64,000 nt of DNA from Massilia sp. CFBP 13721 (GTDB lineage: Bacteria; Pseudomonadota; Gammaproteobacteria; Burkholderiales; Burkholderiaceae_D), in contig NZ_JACYUY010000003.1 in assembly GCF_014842025.1 (NCBI RefSeq), positions 1 through 64,000 on the forward strand, in the 5' to 3' direction. The notes below the pieces were generated by a model. The model searched no databases and was not told the DNA's origin. It saw nothing but the letters and a program-made list of their open reading frames with translations. Below, in pieces: positions 1 through 7,762 of the stretch (positions are counted from its first letter, which is position 1; each line of letters starts with the position of its first letter). The position numbers and the translations under genes are program-made.

Positions 1-157
1 GGTCATGTAAACTCCTTCGAAGGTGAATTATCCACCTATCGAGGTGTCCGGGGGCATTAGACCACTACATCAACATCTAATGAACGAAATTCGAACTGCC
101 ATTTGCCATGAATAGATGAGTTGTTTTCAGAAAAGATCCATAGTACAGCGCTCAAGG

Positions 158-194
158 TGGCGGACGAGAGCTCGATTCCCTCCGCCTCTGCCGA
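158..194 (+). other. Degraded tmRNA/tRNA 3'-end-like sequence (possible attachment-site remnant)
   Basis: The stretch ggcggacgagagctcgattc at 158-177, then cctccgcctctgcc, resembles the T-arm and acceptor 3' end of betaproteobacterial tmRNA, which usually reads GGACG-T arm-CCGCCTCCACCA. The T-stem pairs only partly and the terminal CCA is altered. No tmRNA body is visible upstream in the window. Integrases often use the ssrA 3' end as an attachment site, so this may mark an island edge. That part is inference. Confidence 0.35.
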
Positions 195-206
195 CTAGCC
201 TTTAAA

Positions 207-243
207 AAACAGCTACTTAGAAATAAGTGGCTGTTTCCTTTTG
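207..243 (+). terminator. Intrinsic terminator hairpin
   Basis: A 13-bp stem (207-219 with 224-236, one G-T type mismatch) closes a GAAA tetraloop and is followed by a short T-rich run. It lies just after the tmRNA-like 3' end, where a terminator for ssrA or another upstream gene would be expected. Confidence 0.65.
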
Positions 244-387
244 GAGCTGAATGGGGCTTAATGACAACCTCGACACGCTTCAGCCAGCTACATCACGTGC
301 CGTACATGTTGTCAAGACGACACGGTAAGAGTTGAGATTTTGTAGGATTTGTCTTACATTCAGATCCTACTCATCTTTTGCTCATCT

Positions 388-1557
388 ATGCAACTCAATT
401 CCCTAACCTCTCTTCGATTTGTTGCGGCACTCATGGTCGTGCTAAGCCACCTAGAGTTTCTCGACGAGAACAAGATTAGCCTTATATCCTGGCTTGCCCG
501 GAGCATTTTTCGCGAGGGGTACGTCGGCGTCACCTTCTTCTTCGTGCTTTCTGGCTTTATCCTCTCCCATTCATATTCGGACAAAATGCGCACGGGCAGA
601 GGTGGAACTCAACAGTTTGTCCATGCAAGAATTGCCCGGATTTTTCCCATCCATCTATTAACCGCCTTCATAGCGTTGCCTTTGTCGTTAATATGGAGGC
701 AAGAATCTGGTTCTACGTTAGTGGGGTCGCTTGCGGTCAACTTGGCGCTTCTGCAGGCCTGGGTGCCTCGATCTACCTGGTATTTCTCGTTTAATACTCC
801 AGCATGGAGCCTATCGGTAGAGCTCTTTTTCTACCTTGCTTTCCCTCTACTAATCACTCTCCGGTCGCGGACTCTACTATGGACAGCAACGGCTCTGCTA
901 TGTCTGAAGGCAGGGATTTCTATCGATGCGGACTCGCAGAATAAATTTTTGCTGTACATCTTCCCTCCCCTCCGCCTTGCCGATTTCATTGCTGGCATAT
1001 TGCTTCACCGGCTTTTTTCTTCAGTCGGCCCGATAAGTAATCGTACTGCCACGGCGGCTCAGGTATTGTCACTTAGCGCCCTGGCTATCGCTGCGTTGCT
1101 TTCGCATTCTATTTCCCAAGGTAGCCGTTTCGACCTGTATTACCTGGCACCGATGGGGTTTGTGATTCTTTCCTTCGCATGGCAAAACGGGCTGGCCTCT
1201 CGGATAATTTCTGGCAAGGCTTTGGTCCTTCTCGGAGAAGCAAGCTTCTCGCTATATATGATTCACCGGATTGTGATCATGTATGGTCAGAAGATATTCG
1301 AGACCTCGGGTGGTGGTATCGACGTCATACGCGCTGCTGCCTATGTCCTTGGCAGCATTCTTCTCAGCATCGCGATATTTAAACTATTTGAGTTGCCTGC
1401 AAAGAAATGGATGCTGCAGTTCTTGTCCGCTAGTTTTCTGGAACGTACACAGGGGAACGCTGGCCTTGGAGCCGGCCGGCATGCTGCTGAGGAGTTTCAG
1501 ATGACCAGACACCCGATGGCAGCCGAGCAAACTCCGTCACACGCAGTTCATTCTTGA
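388..1557 (+). CDS. Acyltransferase 3 family membrane protein (OafA/YrhL type)
   Basis: This is an integral-membrane O-acyltransferase of about 389 residues, the family that transfers acetyl or other acyl groups to cell-surface sugars. The start ATG at 388 gives the typical family N-terminus, SLTSLRFVAALMVVLSH. The signature region GYVGVTFFFVLSGFILSHSY follows, and about ten hydrophobic segments run to the C-terminus. An upstream in-frame TTG at 349 is less likely because it adds an atypical leader. Base composition is clearly more AT-rich than the flagellar genes nearby, with TTT, ATA and TTA codons, which suggests horizontal acquisition. The substrate is unknown. With glycosyltransferase-like genes next door, modification of a surface or flagellar glycan is plausible. 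Confidence 0.85.
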   Translation: MQLNSLTSLRFVAALMVVLSHLEFLDENKISLISWLARSIFREGYVGVTFFFVLSGFILSHSYSDKMRTGRGGTQQFVHARIARIFPIHLLTAFIALPLSLIWRQESGSTLVGSLAVNLALLQAWVPRSTWYFSFNTPAWSLSVELFFYLAFPLLITLRSRTLLWTATALLCLKAGISIDADSQNKFLLYIFPPLRLADFIAGILLHRLFSSVGPISNRTATAAQVLSLSALAIAALLSHSISQGSRFDLYYLAPMGFVILSFAWQNGLASRIISGKALVLLGEASFSLYMIHRIVIMYGQKIFETSGGGIDVIRAAAYVLGSILLSIAIFKLFELPAKKWMLQFLSASFLERTQGNAGLGAGRHAAEEFQMTRHPMAAEQTPSHAVHS

Positions 1558-1857
1558 CGAAGAAGAGTCAGCGCGGCGGCTTGGACCGCTGCGCTTGCGG
1601 GAGCGGTACTGCGGCAGCAGGGGGCGGTGCTTGTCGGTGAGACCTGGAATGAGCTTGCAAGACCCGTCGACTGCCACGCTGTAGACAAGCTCGCAAGCGC
1701 TCTTCGGCAAGAACGCGTGCAAGGGACAATGCTGCCCGATTGCATTGCCACTCCCCTTCCATCTAGAATGGCGGCAGCAACGCATCCCGGCCATACCGTT
1801 GTGCGAACCGATGGCAGTTCGCACCACTCCCCCCACTTCAACATTATCTCCAACACT
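1558..1857. other. Gene-poor spacer between acyltransferase and glycosyltransferase-like gene
   Basis: These 300 bases are more GC-rich than the acyltransferase before them. Open frames exist on both strands but none resembles a known protein. No hairpin-plus-T-tract terminator is evident. It may hold the promoter of the following gene or a degraded gene. Confidence 0.4.
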
Positions 1858-3054
1858 ATGAGCATCGTAATCATCAACTGGCGCGGGGGAGAGAACGATC
1901 CCTTTACTTATTTCAGCGAATGCGCGAAGCGGGCCTTCGAACAGATGGGGCGTCCGACGCACATCGTGAATCTGGATGATTCGCTGATGAACGCGCTGGC
2001 TGACATCAACAACAAGGGCATCGATTTTGTCATTTTGTGGCAGGGCGTGGGCTCGCAGATCGGCGCTACCGACACCGACGCCACCACCTTGTGGGACCAG
2101 CTGAAGGTGCCGGTACTCTGCTATCACGGCGACCATCCATGCCACATGCCTGGCAATCACAAGGCCATGTCGCCATGGGTGCAGCATATCTACAGCGTGG
2201 CTTCGTTCGCCATGTTCGCGAACATGCACTATCCACGCGAGACTACTGCAACTTTCTACCAGACGCCGGTCTGGTTCGAGGACGGTGTGCAGGGCCGGTT
2301 CGAGGGAGATTTTTTCGTTTTGCCCAAGAATCTCGACGATCTCGACACGACCCTGGACGGCTGGCGCGGGGCGACGGAGCGCCGGGTGGCAAGCTTCCTG
2401 CTCAACGCCGCGGACGCGATCATCGGTGAATTCAGGAATGGCAATCGCACGAATCATCACGACATCATCGACGGCATGCTCGATCCGGAGATGATGGCGG
2501 CGCTGCGCGAGGACTTGCAGAGCACCGAGCTGGCGGTACGCGTGCACATCCATATGCTGCTCGACAAGATTTATCGCAACATGGTCGCCGAGCACATCGT
2601 CAACGACCTGGCCGATGTGCCGCTCAAGATCTATGGCCGGGGGTGGGAGCGTTTCCGGCTCAGGCAGAATCGCCATCACGAGTTTCTCGCGTTCGACGCC
2701 ATGTCGGACAACGCTTTCCAGTTTGCGTCCCGGTACGGCATCATCGACGCGGCGCCGATCGGCGATGCGTTGCACGACCGTACCCTGCGGGCGATGGGCA
2801 ACCGGTCGGGCTTCCTGATGGGGTCGAATTGGGCGTACGAGACCTTCCTCGGCGGCGACTACGGCGAGCTGTTCTTCGACGGTGCGCCTGGCGGCTTACG
2901 GGCCCGGGCAGAGCGTGTCATGCAGTCGCCCGATGCCCACCGCGCGCGCTGCCGCGAATTCGCACGCGACTATCAGCAGCAGTTCCCGCTCTTCGCTTTC
3001 GTCAAGTACCTCGAGGGGATGAGCGACATGGTCAAGGCGCGCGCGCGCAGGTAA
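1858..3054 (+). CDS. Putative glycosyltransferase-like protein (CgeB/GT4-like C-terminus)
   Basis: The product is a soluble protein of about 398 residues with no signal peptide or membrane segment. ATG 1858 is chosen because the protein then begins MSIVIINWRGGENDPFTYFSECAKRAF, a compact alpha/beta start. A longer in-frame start at 1627 adds low-quality sequence. The C-terminal third (FLMGSNWAYETFLGGDYGELFFDG, then an arginine-rich helix and a terminal YLEGM helix) recalls the C-terminal layout of CgeB-like and group-1 glycosyltransferases. I cannot point to catalytic residues, so the family call is tentative. It converges on the TPR-glycosyltransferase gene that borders the flagellins, which suggests a role in surface or flagellin glycosylation. 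Confidence 0.45.
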   Translation: MSIVIINWRGGENDPFTYFSECAKRAFEQMGRPTHIVNLDDSLMNALADINNKGIDFVILWQGVGSQIGATDTDATTLWDQLKVPVLCYHGDHPCHMPGNHKAMSPWVQHIYSVASFAMFANMHYPRETTATFYQTPVWFEDGVQGRFEGDFFVLPKNLDDLDTTLDGWRGATERRVASFLLNAADAIIGEFRNGNRTNHHDIIDGMLDPEMMAALREDLQSTELAVRVHIHMLLDKIYRNMVAEHIVNDLADVPLKIYGRGWERFRLRQNRHHEFLAFDAMSDNAFQFASRYGIIDAAPIGDALHDRTLRAMGNRSGFLMGSNWAYETFLGGDYGELFFDGAPGGLRARAERVMQSPDAHRARCREFARDYQQQFPLFAFVKYLEGMSDMVKARARR

Positions 3055-3134
3055 TCCTGCCCGTCAGGGCAGCCCGGCGAACAGGCCGGGCGCGTGGTTT
3101 GCCTCGGCGACGGCCGTGGCGCCGCTGGCCGGCC
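3055..3134. terminator. Convergent intergenic gap with hairpins
   Basis: Two GC-rich hairpins (about 3058-3071, and 3072-3078 pairing with 3085-3091) lie between two convergent genes. Neither is followed by a clear T-tract, so termination here may be weak or Rho-assisted. Confidence 0.3.
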
Positions 3135-5363
3135 TTAGCCGAACTGCGCAGCGAGATCGGCCGCAATGCGCGCCACCACCGGTGTCCAGTCCCCTGCCGT
3201 TTCCTGGCGATACAGGCGGGCGCTGCCATACCAGGGGCTGTCTGTGCGCGTGCACAGCCAGCGCCAGTCGGCCAGGGTGCCGCCCGGCAGCAGGATCCAG
3301 ACCGGCTTGCCCATGGCGCCGGCCAGGTGGGCAACGCTGGTGTCGACCGTGATGACCAGGTCCATCTGCGCCACCAGTGCGGCCGTGTCGGCGAAATCGT
3401 TCAGGCGTTCGCCGGCATGGCGCACGTTGCGCTTCATCTGCAGCACGATCTTGTCGAGTGGGCGCAGTTCTTTCTGCAGCGAGACGAACTCGTATTTATC
3501 CGATACCAGGCCGGCGATCACCGAAAACGGCAGGCTGCGGTAGCGGTCGAGGCGGTGGTGCGGATTGCCGCTCCATACCAGGCCGACGCGCGGGCGTGTC
3601 TTTTCGCCCAGTAATGCCGCCCATTCGGCCAGCTTGGCCGCACTCGGCGCCAGGTAGGCGCCCGGATCGGGAATGGCGTCGTGCCGGGTGCCGCAGGCCA
3701 GCGGCAAGCTCAGCAGGGGGCAATGCAAGTCGAACGGCGGCAACGGATCGCCCTTGGCCACCAGTTGGTGCACGCCCGGCAGGCTGCGCAGCAGGTCGAC
3801 CAGCGCCGGCTGCACTTCCAGGATGACGCGGGCGCCGCGCTGCGCGACCAGGGGTGCATAGCGGCAGAACTGCAGCGTGTCGCCCAGGCCCTGTTCGGCG
3901 TGCAGCAGGATGGTCTTGCCCTCCAGCGGCTCGGCGCCAAGCCACAGCGGCACGTCGAAGTCGCGCTTTTCATGGAACACGCCGAGCGCTTCGACGTTCC
4001 AGCGCGCTTCGTAATCCTGCCAGCCCCCGGTGAAGTCGCCGAGTAGCAGGTTCAGCAGCGCGCGGTTCCAGCGCGCCAGCGCGAAGCCGGGATCGCGTGC
4101 CAGCGCCTGGTCGTAGGCGGCGCCGGCTTCCTCGAAGCGGCCGAGGTCGGCCAGCACGATGCCGCAATCGGTGTGGCTCGCCGCGGCCTCCGGGCGCTGC
4201 GCGCGCGTCTCTTCGAAACAGGCCAGGGCTTCCGGGTAGCGCAGCATGGAACGCAGCAGCGTGCCGCGCGTGAGCAGGTATTCGTAGCGGTTCGGCTCGG
4301 CTGCCAGCGCGCGGTCGATGCTGGCCAGCGCGGCGTCGAGCTGGCCGAGTTCGCGCAGGGTCTGGGCGCGCAGGTGCAGGGTCTTCGGATCGTCGGAACG
4401 CCGGGCGCTCAGCTGGTCGAGGCTGCCCAGGGCGGCGTCATGCTGGTGCAGCTGCGCCAGCAAGCGGCTGCGGTGGCGCAGGATTTCCGGGTTGTCCGGC
4501 TGCAGCGCCAGGGCGCGCTCGCAACTGGCCAGCGCTTCGGGACGGCGCTTGAGCACTTGCAGGGCCAGCGCGCGGTTGTGCCAGGCGGCGGCCGAGTTGG
4601 GGTGCAGCTGCAGCATGTTGTCGTAGCTGCCCAGCGCATCCTCCGGACGGCCAAGCACCTGCAGGATGATGCCGCGGTTGTACCAGGCGTCGGCGAACTC
4701 GCGGCTGGCGAGCAGGGCCGACTCGTAACTGATCAGTGCTTCCTCGAAGCGGCCGAGGTCTTTCAGGACGTTGCCGCGGTTGTTGGCGGCATGGGCAAAC
4801 AGCGGGTTCAGCGCCAGGGCGCGGTCCAGGCTGGCGAGCGCTTCGTCGTTGCGACCCAGCTCGTGCAGGACCACGGCCTGGTTGTTGAGCGCGTCGACGT
4901 CGTTCGGATTGAGCGCGAGGGCGCGCGCGAAGCTGGCCAGCGCCTCGTCGTAGCGGGCCAGGGTCTGGAGTGCGGTGCCGCGGTTATACAGCGTGTCGGC
5001 GTCGCCCGGCTGCAGCGCCAGCGCGCGTTCGTAGCTGGCCAGCGCTTCGTCGTAGCGGCCGAGCTCCTTCAGGGCATTGCCGAGGTTGGCATGCGCGGCC
5101 GGCATGTTGGGGCTGAGCGCAATGGCGGAGCCGATGAAGCGCGACGCGTCCTGGTAATGCCCGCCCTGGAAAGCGAGGATGCCGGTATGGTGCAAGGCCT
5201 CGACATGTTTCGGCACCAGGCGCAGCACCTGTTCGTACGCGGCCATGGCGCGCCCGAGCTGGCCGTTCTGGTGCAGCGTCACGCCTTCCGTAAACAGTGC
5301 CGCCGCACGTGCCGCGGCTGGATTGGCAGGCGTGAAACGCGCGCCTTTGCTGGGTTTTCCCAT
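3135..5363 (-). CDS. TPR protein with C-terminal GT9/SPINDLY-like glycosyltransferase domain
   Basis: This protein of about 742 residues has an N-terminal array of some twelve tetratricopeptide repeats (roughly residues 20-430, repeated ALALNPNDVDALNN-type units). A glycosyltransferase-like domain follows (roughly 450-740), with the landmarks LLHAEQGLGDTLQFCRYAPL, VGLVWSGNPHH, TVDTSVAHLAGAMGKPVW and LLPGGTLADWRWL. ATG 5363 is preferred because AAAGG sits nine bases upstream. A start at 5450 would only add an arginine-rich leader. Known TPR-glycosyltransferases such as Caulobacter FlmG glycosylate flagellins, the TPR part binding the flagellin. The gene is divergent from the first flagellin gene, 307 bp away, so flagellin is a reasonable inferred substrate. 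Confidence 0.8.
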   Translation of the reverse strand: MGKPSKGARFTPANPAAARAAALFTEGVTLHQNGQLGRAMAAYEQVLRLVPKHVEALHHTGILAFQGGHYQDASRFIGSAIALSPNMPAAHANLGNALKELGRYDEALASYERALALQPGDADTLYNRGTALQTLARYDEALASFARALALNPNDVDALNNQAVVLHELGRNDEALASLDRALALNPLFAHAANNRGNVLKDLGRFEEALISYESALLASREFADAWYNRGIILQVLGRPEDALGSYDNMLQLHPNSAAAWHNRALALQVLKRRPEALASCERALALQPDNPEILRHRSRLLAQLHQHDAALGSLDQLSARRSDDPKTLHLRAQTLRELGQLDAALASIDRALAAEPNRYEYLLTRGTLLRSMLRYPEALACFEETRAQRPEAAASHTDCGIVLADLGRFEEAGAAYDQALARDPGFALARWNRALLNLLLGDFTGGWQDYEARWNVEALGVFHEKRDFDVPLWLGAEPLEGKTILLHAEQGLGDTLQFCRYAPLVAQRGARVILEVQPALVDLLRSLPGVHQLVAKGDPLPPFDLHCPLLSLPLACGTRHDAIPDPGAYLAPSAAKLAEWAALLGEKTRPRVGLVWSGNPHHRLDRYRSLPFSVIAGLVSDKYEFVSLQKELRPLDKIVLQMKRNVRHAGERLNDFADTAALVAQMDLVITVDTSVAHLAGAMGKPVWILLPGGTLADWRWLCTRTDSPWYGSARLYRQETAGDWTPVVARIAADLAAQFG

Positions 5364-5565
5364 GATGACGAACCTTTGCTGATGAGGGGGCGGGACGCGG
5401 ATGTTGCGTCGTGCAGGATGGCGGGCGAAGACGGTATTCCTGCCTTCCATTATAGAGGGAGGTGTTTACGTGCGGCAAGATTAGCGGCGATCTGGAGGGT
5501 GGGATGTCGGCGATCTTGCTACACCTTTGCCACACCGTTCGCTCAAGACCACCCGGAAAAATAAA

Positions 5566-5592
5566 TTAAAAAAATTTCCGTACGGCATTTAA
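5566..5592 (+). promoter_or_regulatory. Conserved block upstream of flagellin 1, weak sigma28-like promoter candidate
   Basis: A 29-bp block starting TTAAA and ending ATTTAATG is conserved at equal length before both flagellin genes (5566 and 6666). Read as sigma28, TTAA-N15-GCATTTAA matches TAAA-N15-GCCGATAA at about 3 of 4 and 5 of 8 positions. The locus encodes its own FliA, so this fits, but the match is weak. Confidence 0.3.
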
Positions 5593-5626
5593 TGAACCGC
5601 TGCGGACGGTCGTCCTGTACTTGTGA

Positions 5627-5643
5627 GAGCAGATGAGCTGCTC
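5627..5643 (+). promoter_or_regulatory. Conserved 5'-UTR hairpin before flagellin 1
   Basis: GAGCAG and CTGCTC form a 6-bp stem around a five-base loop, 28 bases before the ATG. The same stem with a different loop occurs before flagellin 2. Conservation of the stem with loop change suggests an RNA structure affecting flagellin mRNA stability or translation. Confidence 0.45.
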
Positions 5644-5670
5644 CTTGAACCCCACTAACCGGAGCCAACC

Positions 5671-6570
5671 ATGCTGAGCCTTCACACCAACGCCGCCTCG
5701 CTGTCGGCACAAAATTCCCTGTCGTCGACCCAGAACAAGCTGTCGACCTCGATGACCCGCCTGTCGACCGGTTTCCGTATCAACTCGGCCAGCGACGACG
5801 CCGCCGGCCTGCAGATCGCCACCCGCCTGAAGTCGCAGACCAGCGGCATGGCCGTCGCCATGCGCAACACCCAAAACTCGGTGTCGATGCTGCAAACCGC
5901 CGAAGGCGCCCTGAACGAAACCGGCAACATCCTGGTGCGCATGAAAGACCTGGCGACCCAGGCCGCCGACGGTTCGTCGTCGAAGGATGACCGCACCGCG
6001 ATGCAAGCCGAGTACGACTCGCTGGCTGACGAACTGGGCAACATCATGAAGAACACCAAGTTCGGCGGCACTGCCCTGCTGCACAAGGAAAACGGCAAGC
6101 TGGCCGCATCGGTCACCTTCCAGATCGGCGCCGACAAGGCCGAAACCATGGCCGGCGACTTCACGACCGAACTGACCGCCGTGCACACCAAGATCGGCGC
6201 CACCAGCGCGCGCTTCTCGGGCGGCACCGCAGCCGGCGCCACCACCGTCGGTACCGACATCAGCGGCACCACCGACGCCCTCGGCGTGACCAACGCCAAC
6301 ACCACGATCGACGAGCTGTCGCAGGCGATCGACTCGGTCAGCACGCTGCGCTCGAAGATCGGCGCGACCTCGAACCGCCTCGATCACGTCTACAACAACC
6401 TGTCGAACATCAGCACCAACACGCAAGCCGCCGCCGGCCGCATCATGGACGTCGACTTCGCCACCGAAAGCGCGAAGATGACCTCGAACCAGATGCTGAT
6501 GCAGGCGGGCACCGCGATGCTGAAGCAGACCAACCAGATGTCGTCGATGGTCATGTCGCTGCTGCAGTAA
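5671..6570 (+). CDS. fliC: Flagellin (copy 1), small lateral-type
   Basis: The 299-residue filament subunit has conserved N-terminal D0/D1 helices (MLSLHTNAASLSAQNSL, then GFRINSASDDAAGLQIATRL) and C-terminal helices (TTIDELSQAIDSVSTLRSKIGA, ending MSSMVMSLLQ). The central segment is short and Thr/Ala/Gly-rich, so there is little or no D2/D3 domain, as in lateral flagellins. It is a tandem near-duplicate of the next gene. A GGAG sits nine bases before the ATG, and a strong terminator follows. The protein would be exported by the flagellar type III machine encoded downstream, capped by FliD and chaperoned by FliS. Its Ser/Thr-rich centre is a possible glycosylation region. Confidence 0.97.
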   Translation: MLSLHTNAASLSAQNSLSSTQNKLSTSMTRLSTGFRINSASDDAAGLQIATRLKSQTSGMAVAMRNTQNSVSMLQTAEGALNETGNILVRMKDLATQAADGSSSKDDRTAMQAEYDSLADELGNIMKNTKFGGTALLHKENGKLAASVTFQIGADKAETMAGDFTTELTAVHTKIGATSARFSGGTAAGATTVGTDISGTTDALGVTNANTTIDELSQAIDSVSTLRSKIGATSNRLDHVYNNLSNISTNTQAAAGRIMDVDFATESAKMTSNQMLMQAGTAMLKQTNQMSSMVMSLLQ

Positions 6571-6609
6571 TCGCAAGCGCTTCCGGCCTGCCTGGTCGGA
6601 TACAGCAAA

Positions 6610-6639
6610 AGCCAGCCGCTCCTCGGCTGGCTTTTTTTT
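6610..6639 (+). terminator. Intrinsic terminator after flagellin 1
   Basis: AGCCAGCCG (6610-6618) pairs with CGGCTGGCT (6624-6632) around a five-base loop and runs into eight T residues. It should separate flagellin 1 from flagellin 2 transcription. Confidence 0.9.
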
Positions 6640-6665
6640 GCGTAGAAGGCGGGTAGGAAAAATAC

Positions 6666-6692
6666 TTCAAATTATTTCCATGTGGAATTTAA
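6666..6692 (+). promoter_or_regulatory. Conserved block upstream of flagellin 2, weak sigma28-like promoter candidate
   Basis: This is the counterpart of the block at 5566, with the -10-like element GAATTTAA at 6685-6692. Together with the intervening terminator it implies that flagellin 2 has its own promoter. Confidence 0.3.
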
Positions 6693-6726
6693 TGAACGCA
6701 TGAGAACGGTCGTCTTGTACTTGTGA

Positions 6727-6743
6727 GAGCAGCTGAACTGCTC
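6727..6743 (+). promoter_or_regulatory. Conserved 5'-UTR hairpin before flagellin 2
   Basis: The stem GAGCAG/CTGCTC is identical to that before flagellin 1, while the loop is CTGAA instead of ATGAG. The surrounding leader (ACGGTCGTC, TGTACTTGTGAG) is also conserved. Confidence 0.45.
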
Positions 6744-6772
6744 ATTGACCAACCAAAGATACAGAGCCAACC

Positions 6773-7678
6773 ATGCTGAGCCTTCACACCAACGCCGCCT
6801 CGCTGTCCGCACAAAATTCCCTGTCGTCGACCCAGAACAAGCTGTCGACCACGATGACCCGCCTGTCGACCGGCTTCCGCATCAACTCGGCCAGCGACGA
6901 CGCCGCCGGCCTGCAGATCGCCACCCGCCTGAAGTCGCAGACCAGCGGCATGGCCGTCGCCATGCGCAACACCCAAAACTCGGTGTCGATGCTGCAAACC
7001 GCCGAAGGCGCCCTGAACGAAACCGGCAACATCCTGGTGCGCATGAAAGACCTGGCGACCCAGGCCGCCGACGGTTCGTCGTCGAAGGATGACCGCACCG
7101 CGATGCAAGCCGAGTACGACTCGCTGGCTGACGAACTCGGCAACATCATGAAGAACACCAAGTTCGGCGGCACCGCGCTGCTGCACAAGGACGACGGCAA
7201 GCTCGCGACCTCGCTGACCTTCCAGATCGGCGCCGACAAGGCCGAAACCATGACCGGCAACTTCACGACCGAACTGACGGACGTGCACACCAAGCTGACC
7301 GCCACCAGCACCCGCTTCTCGGGCGGCACCACCGCCGCTGCCGGCGCCTCGACCGTCGGCACCGACATCAGCGGCACCACCGACGCCCTCGGCGTGAGCA
7401 ATGCCAACACCACCATCGACGAGCTGTCGCAGGCGATCGACTCGGTCAGCACGCTGCGCTCGAAGATCGGCGCGACCTCGAACCGCCTCGATCACGTCTA
7501 CAACAACCTGTCGAACATCAGCACCAACACGCAAGCCGCCGCCGGCCGCATCATGGACGTCGACTTCGCCACCGAAAGCGCGAAGATGACCTCGAGCCAG
7601 ATGCTGATGCAGGCGGGTACCGCGATGCTCAAGCAGACCAACCAGATGTCGTCGATGGTGATGTCGCTGCTGCAGTAA
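6773..7678 (+). CDS. fliC: Flagellin (copy 2), small lateral-type
   Basis: The 301-residue flagellin is nearly identical to copy 1 over the first ~145 residues and the last ~100. Differences cluster in the central variable part (residues about 145-200). Long stretches are also identical at the DNA level, including third positions, which points to recent duplication or ongoing gene conversion. The start aligns exactly with copy 1, but the upstream Shine-Dalgarno is weaker (CAGAG in place of GGAG), so expression may differ between copies. A terminator follows immediately. Confidence 0.97.
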   Translation: MLSLHTNAASLSAQNSLSSTQNKLSTTMTRLSTGFRINSASDDAAGLQIATRLKSQTSGMAVAMRNTQNSVSMLQTAEGALNETGNILVRMKDLATQAADGSSSKDDRTAMQAEYDSLADELGNIMKNTKFGGTALLHKDDGKLATSLTFQIGADKAETMTGNFTTELTDVHTKLTATSTRFSGGTTAAAGASTVGTDISGTTDALGVSNANTTIDELSQAIDSVSTLRSKIGATSNRLDHVYNNLSNISTNTQAAAGRIMDVDFATESAKMTSSQMLMQAGTAMLKQTNQMSSMVMSLLQ

Positions 7679-7718
7679 TCAGGGCTAGCGCCGGCTGAAC
7701 TTAGCCGGACGTATCATG

Positions 7719-7748
7719 GGCCAGCCGCGTCAAGGCTGGCCTTTTTTT
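7719..7748 (+). terminator. Intrinsic terminator after flagellin 2
   Basis: GGCCAGCC (7719-7726) pairs with GGCTGGCC (7734-7741), followed by seven T residues. A second small hairpin (7691-7708, stem CCGGCT/AGCCGG) lies just before it. Confidence 0.9.
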
Positions 7749-7762
7749 ACCTGGATCGCGCC

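Noticed and set aside
1627-1857. Upstream extension of the glycosyltransferase-like gene
   Set aside because: The added ~77 residues look non-coding, and the alternative start at 1858 gives a compact protein; kept only as a possibility.
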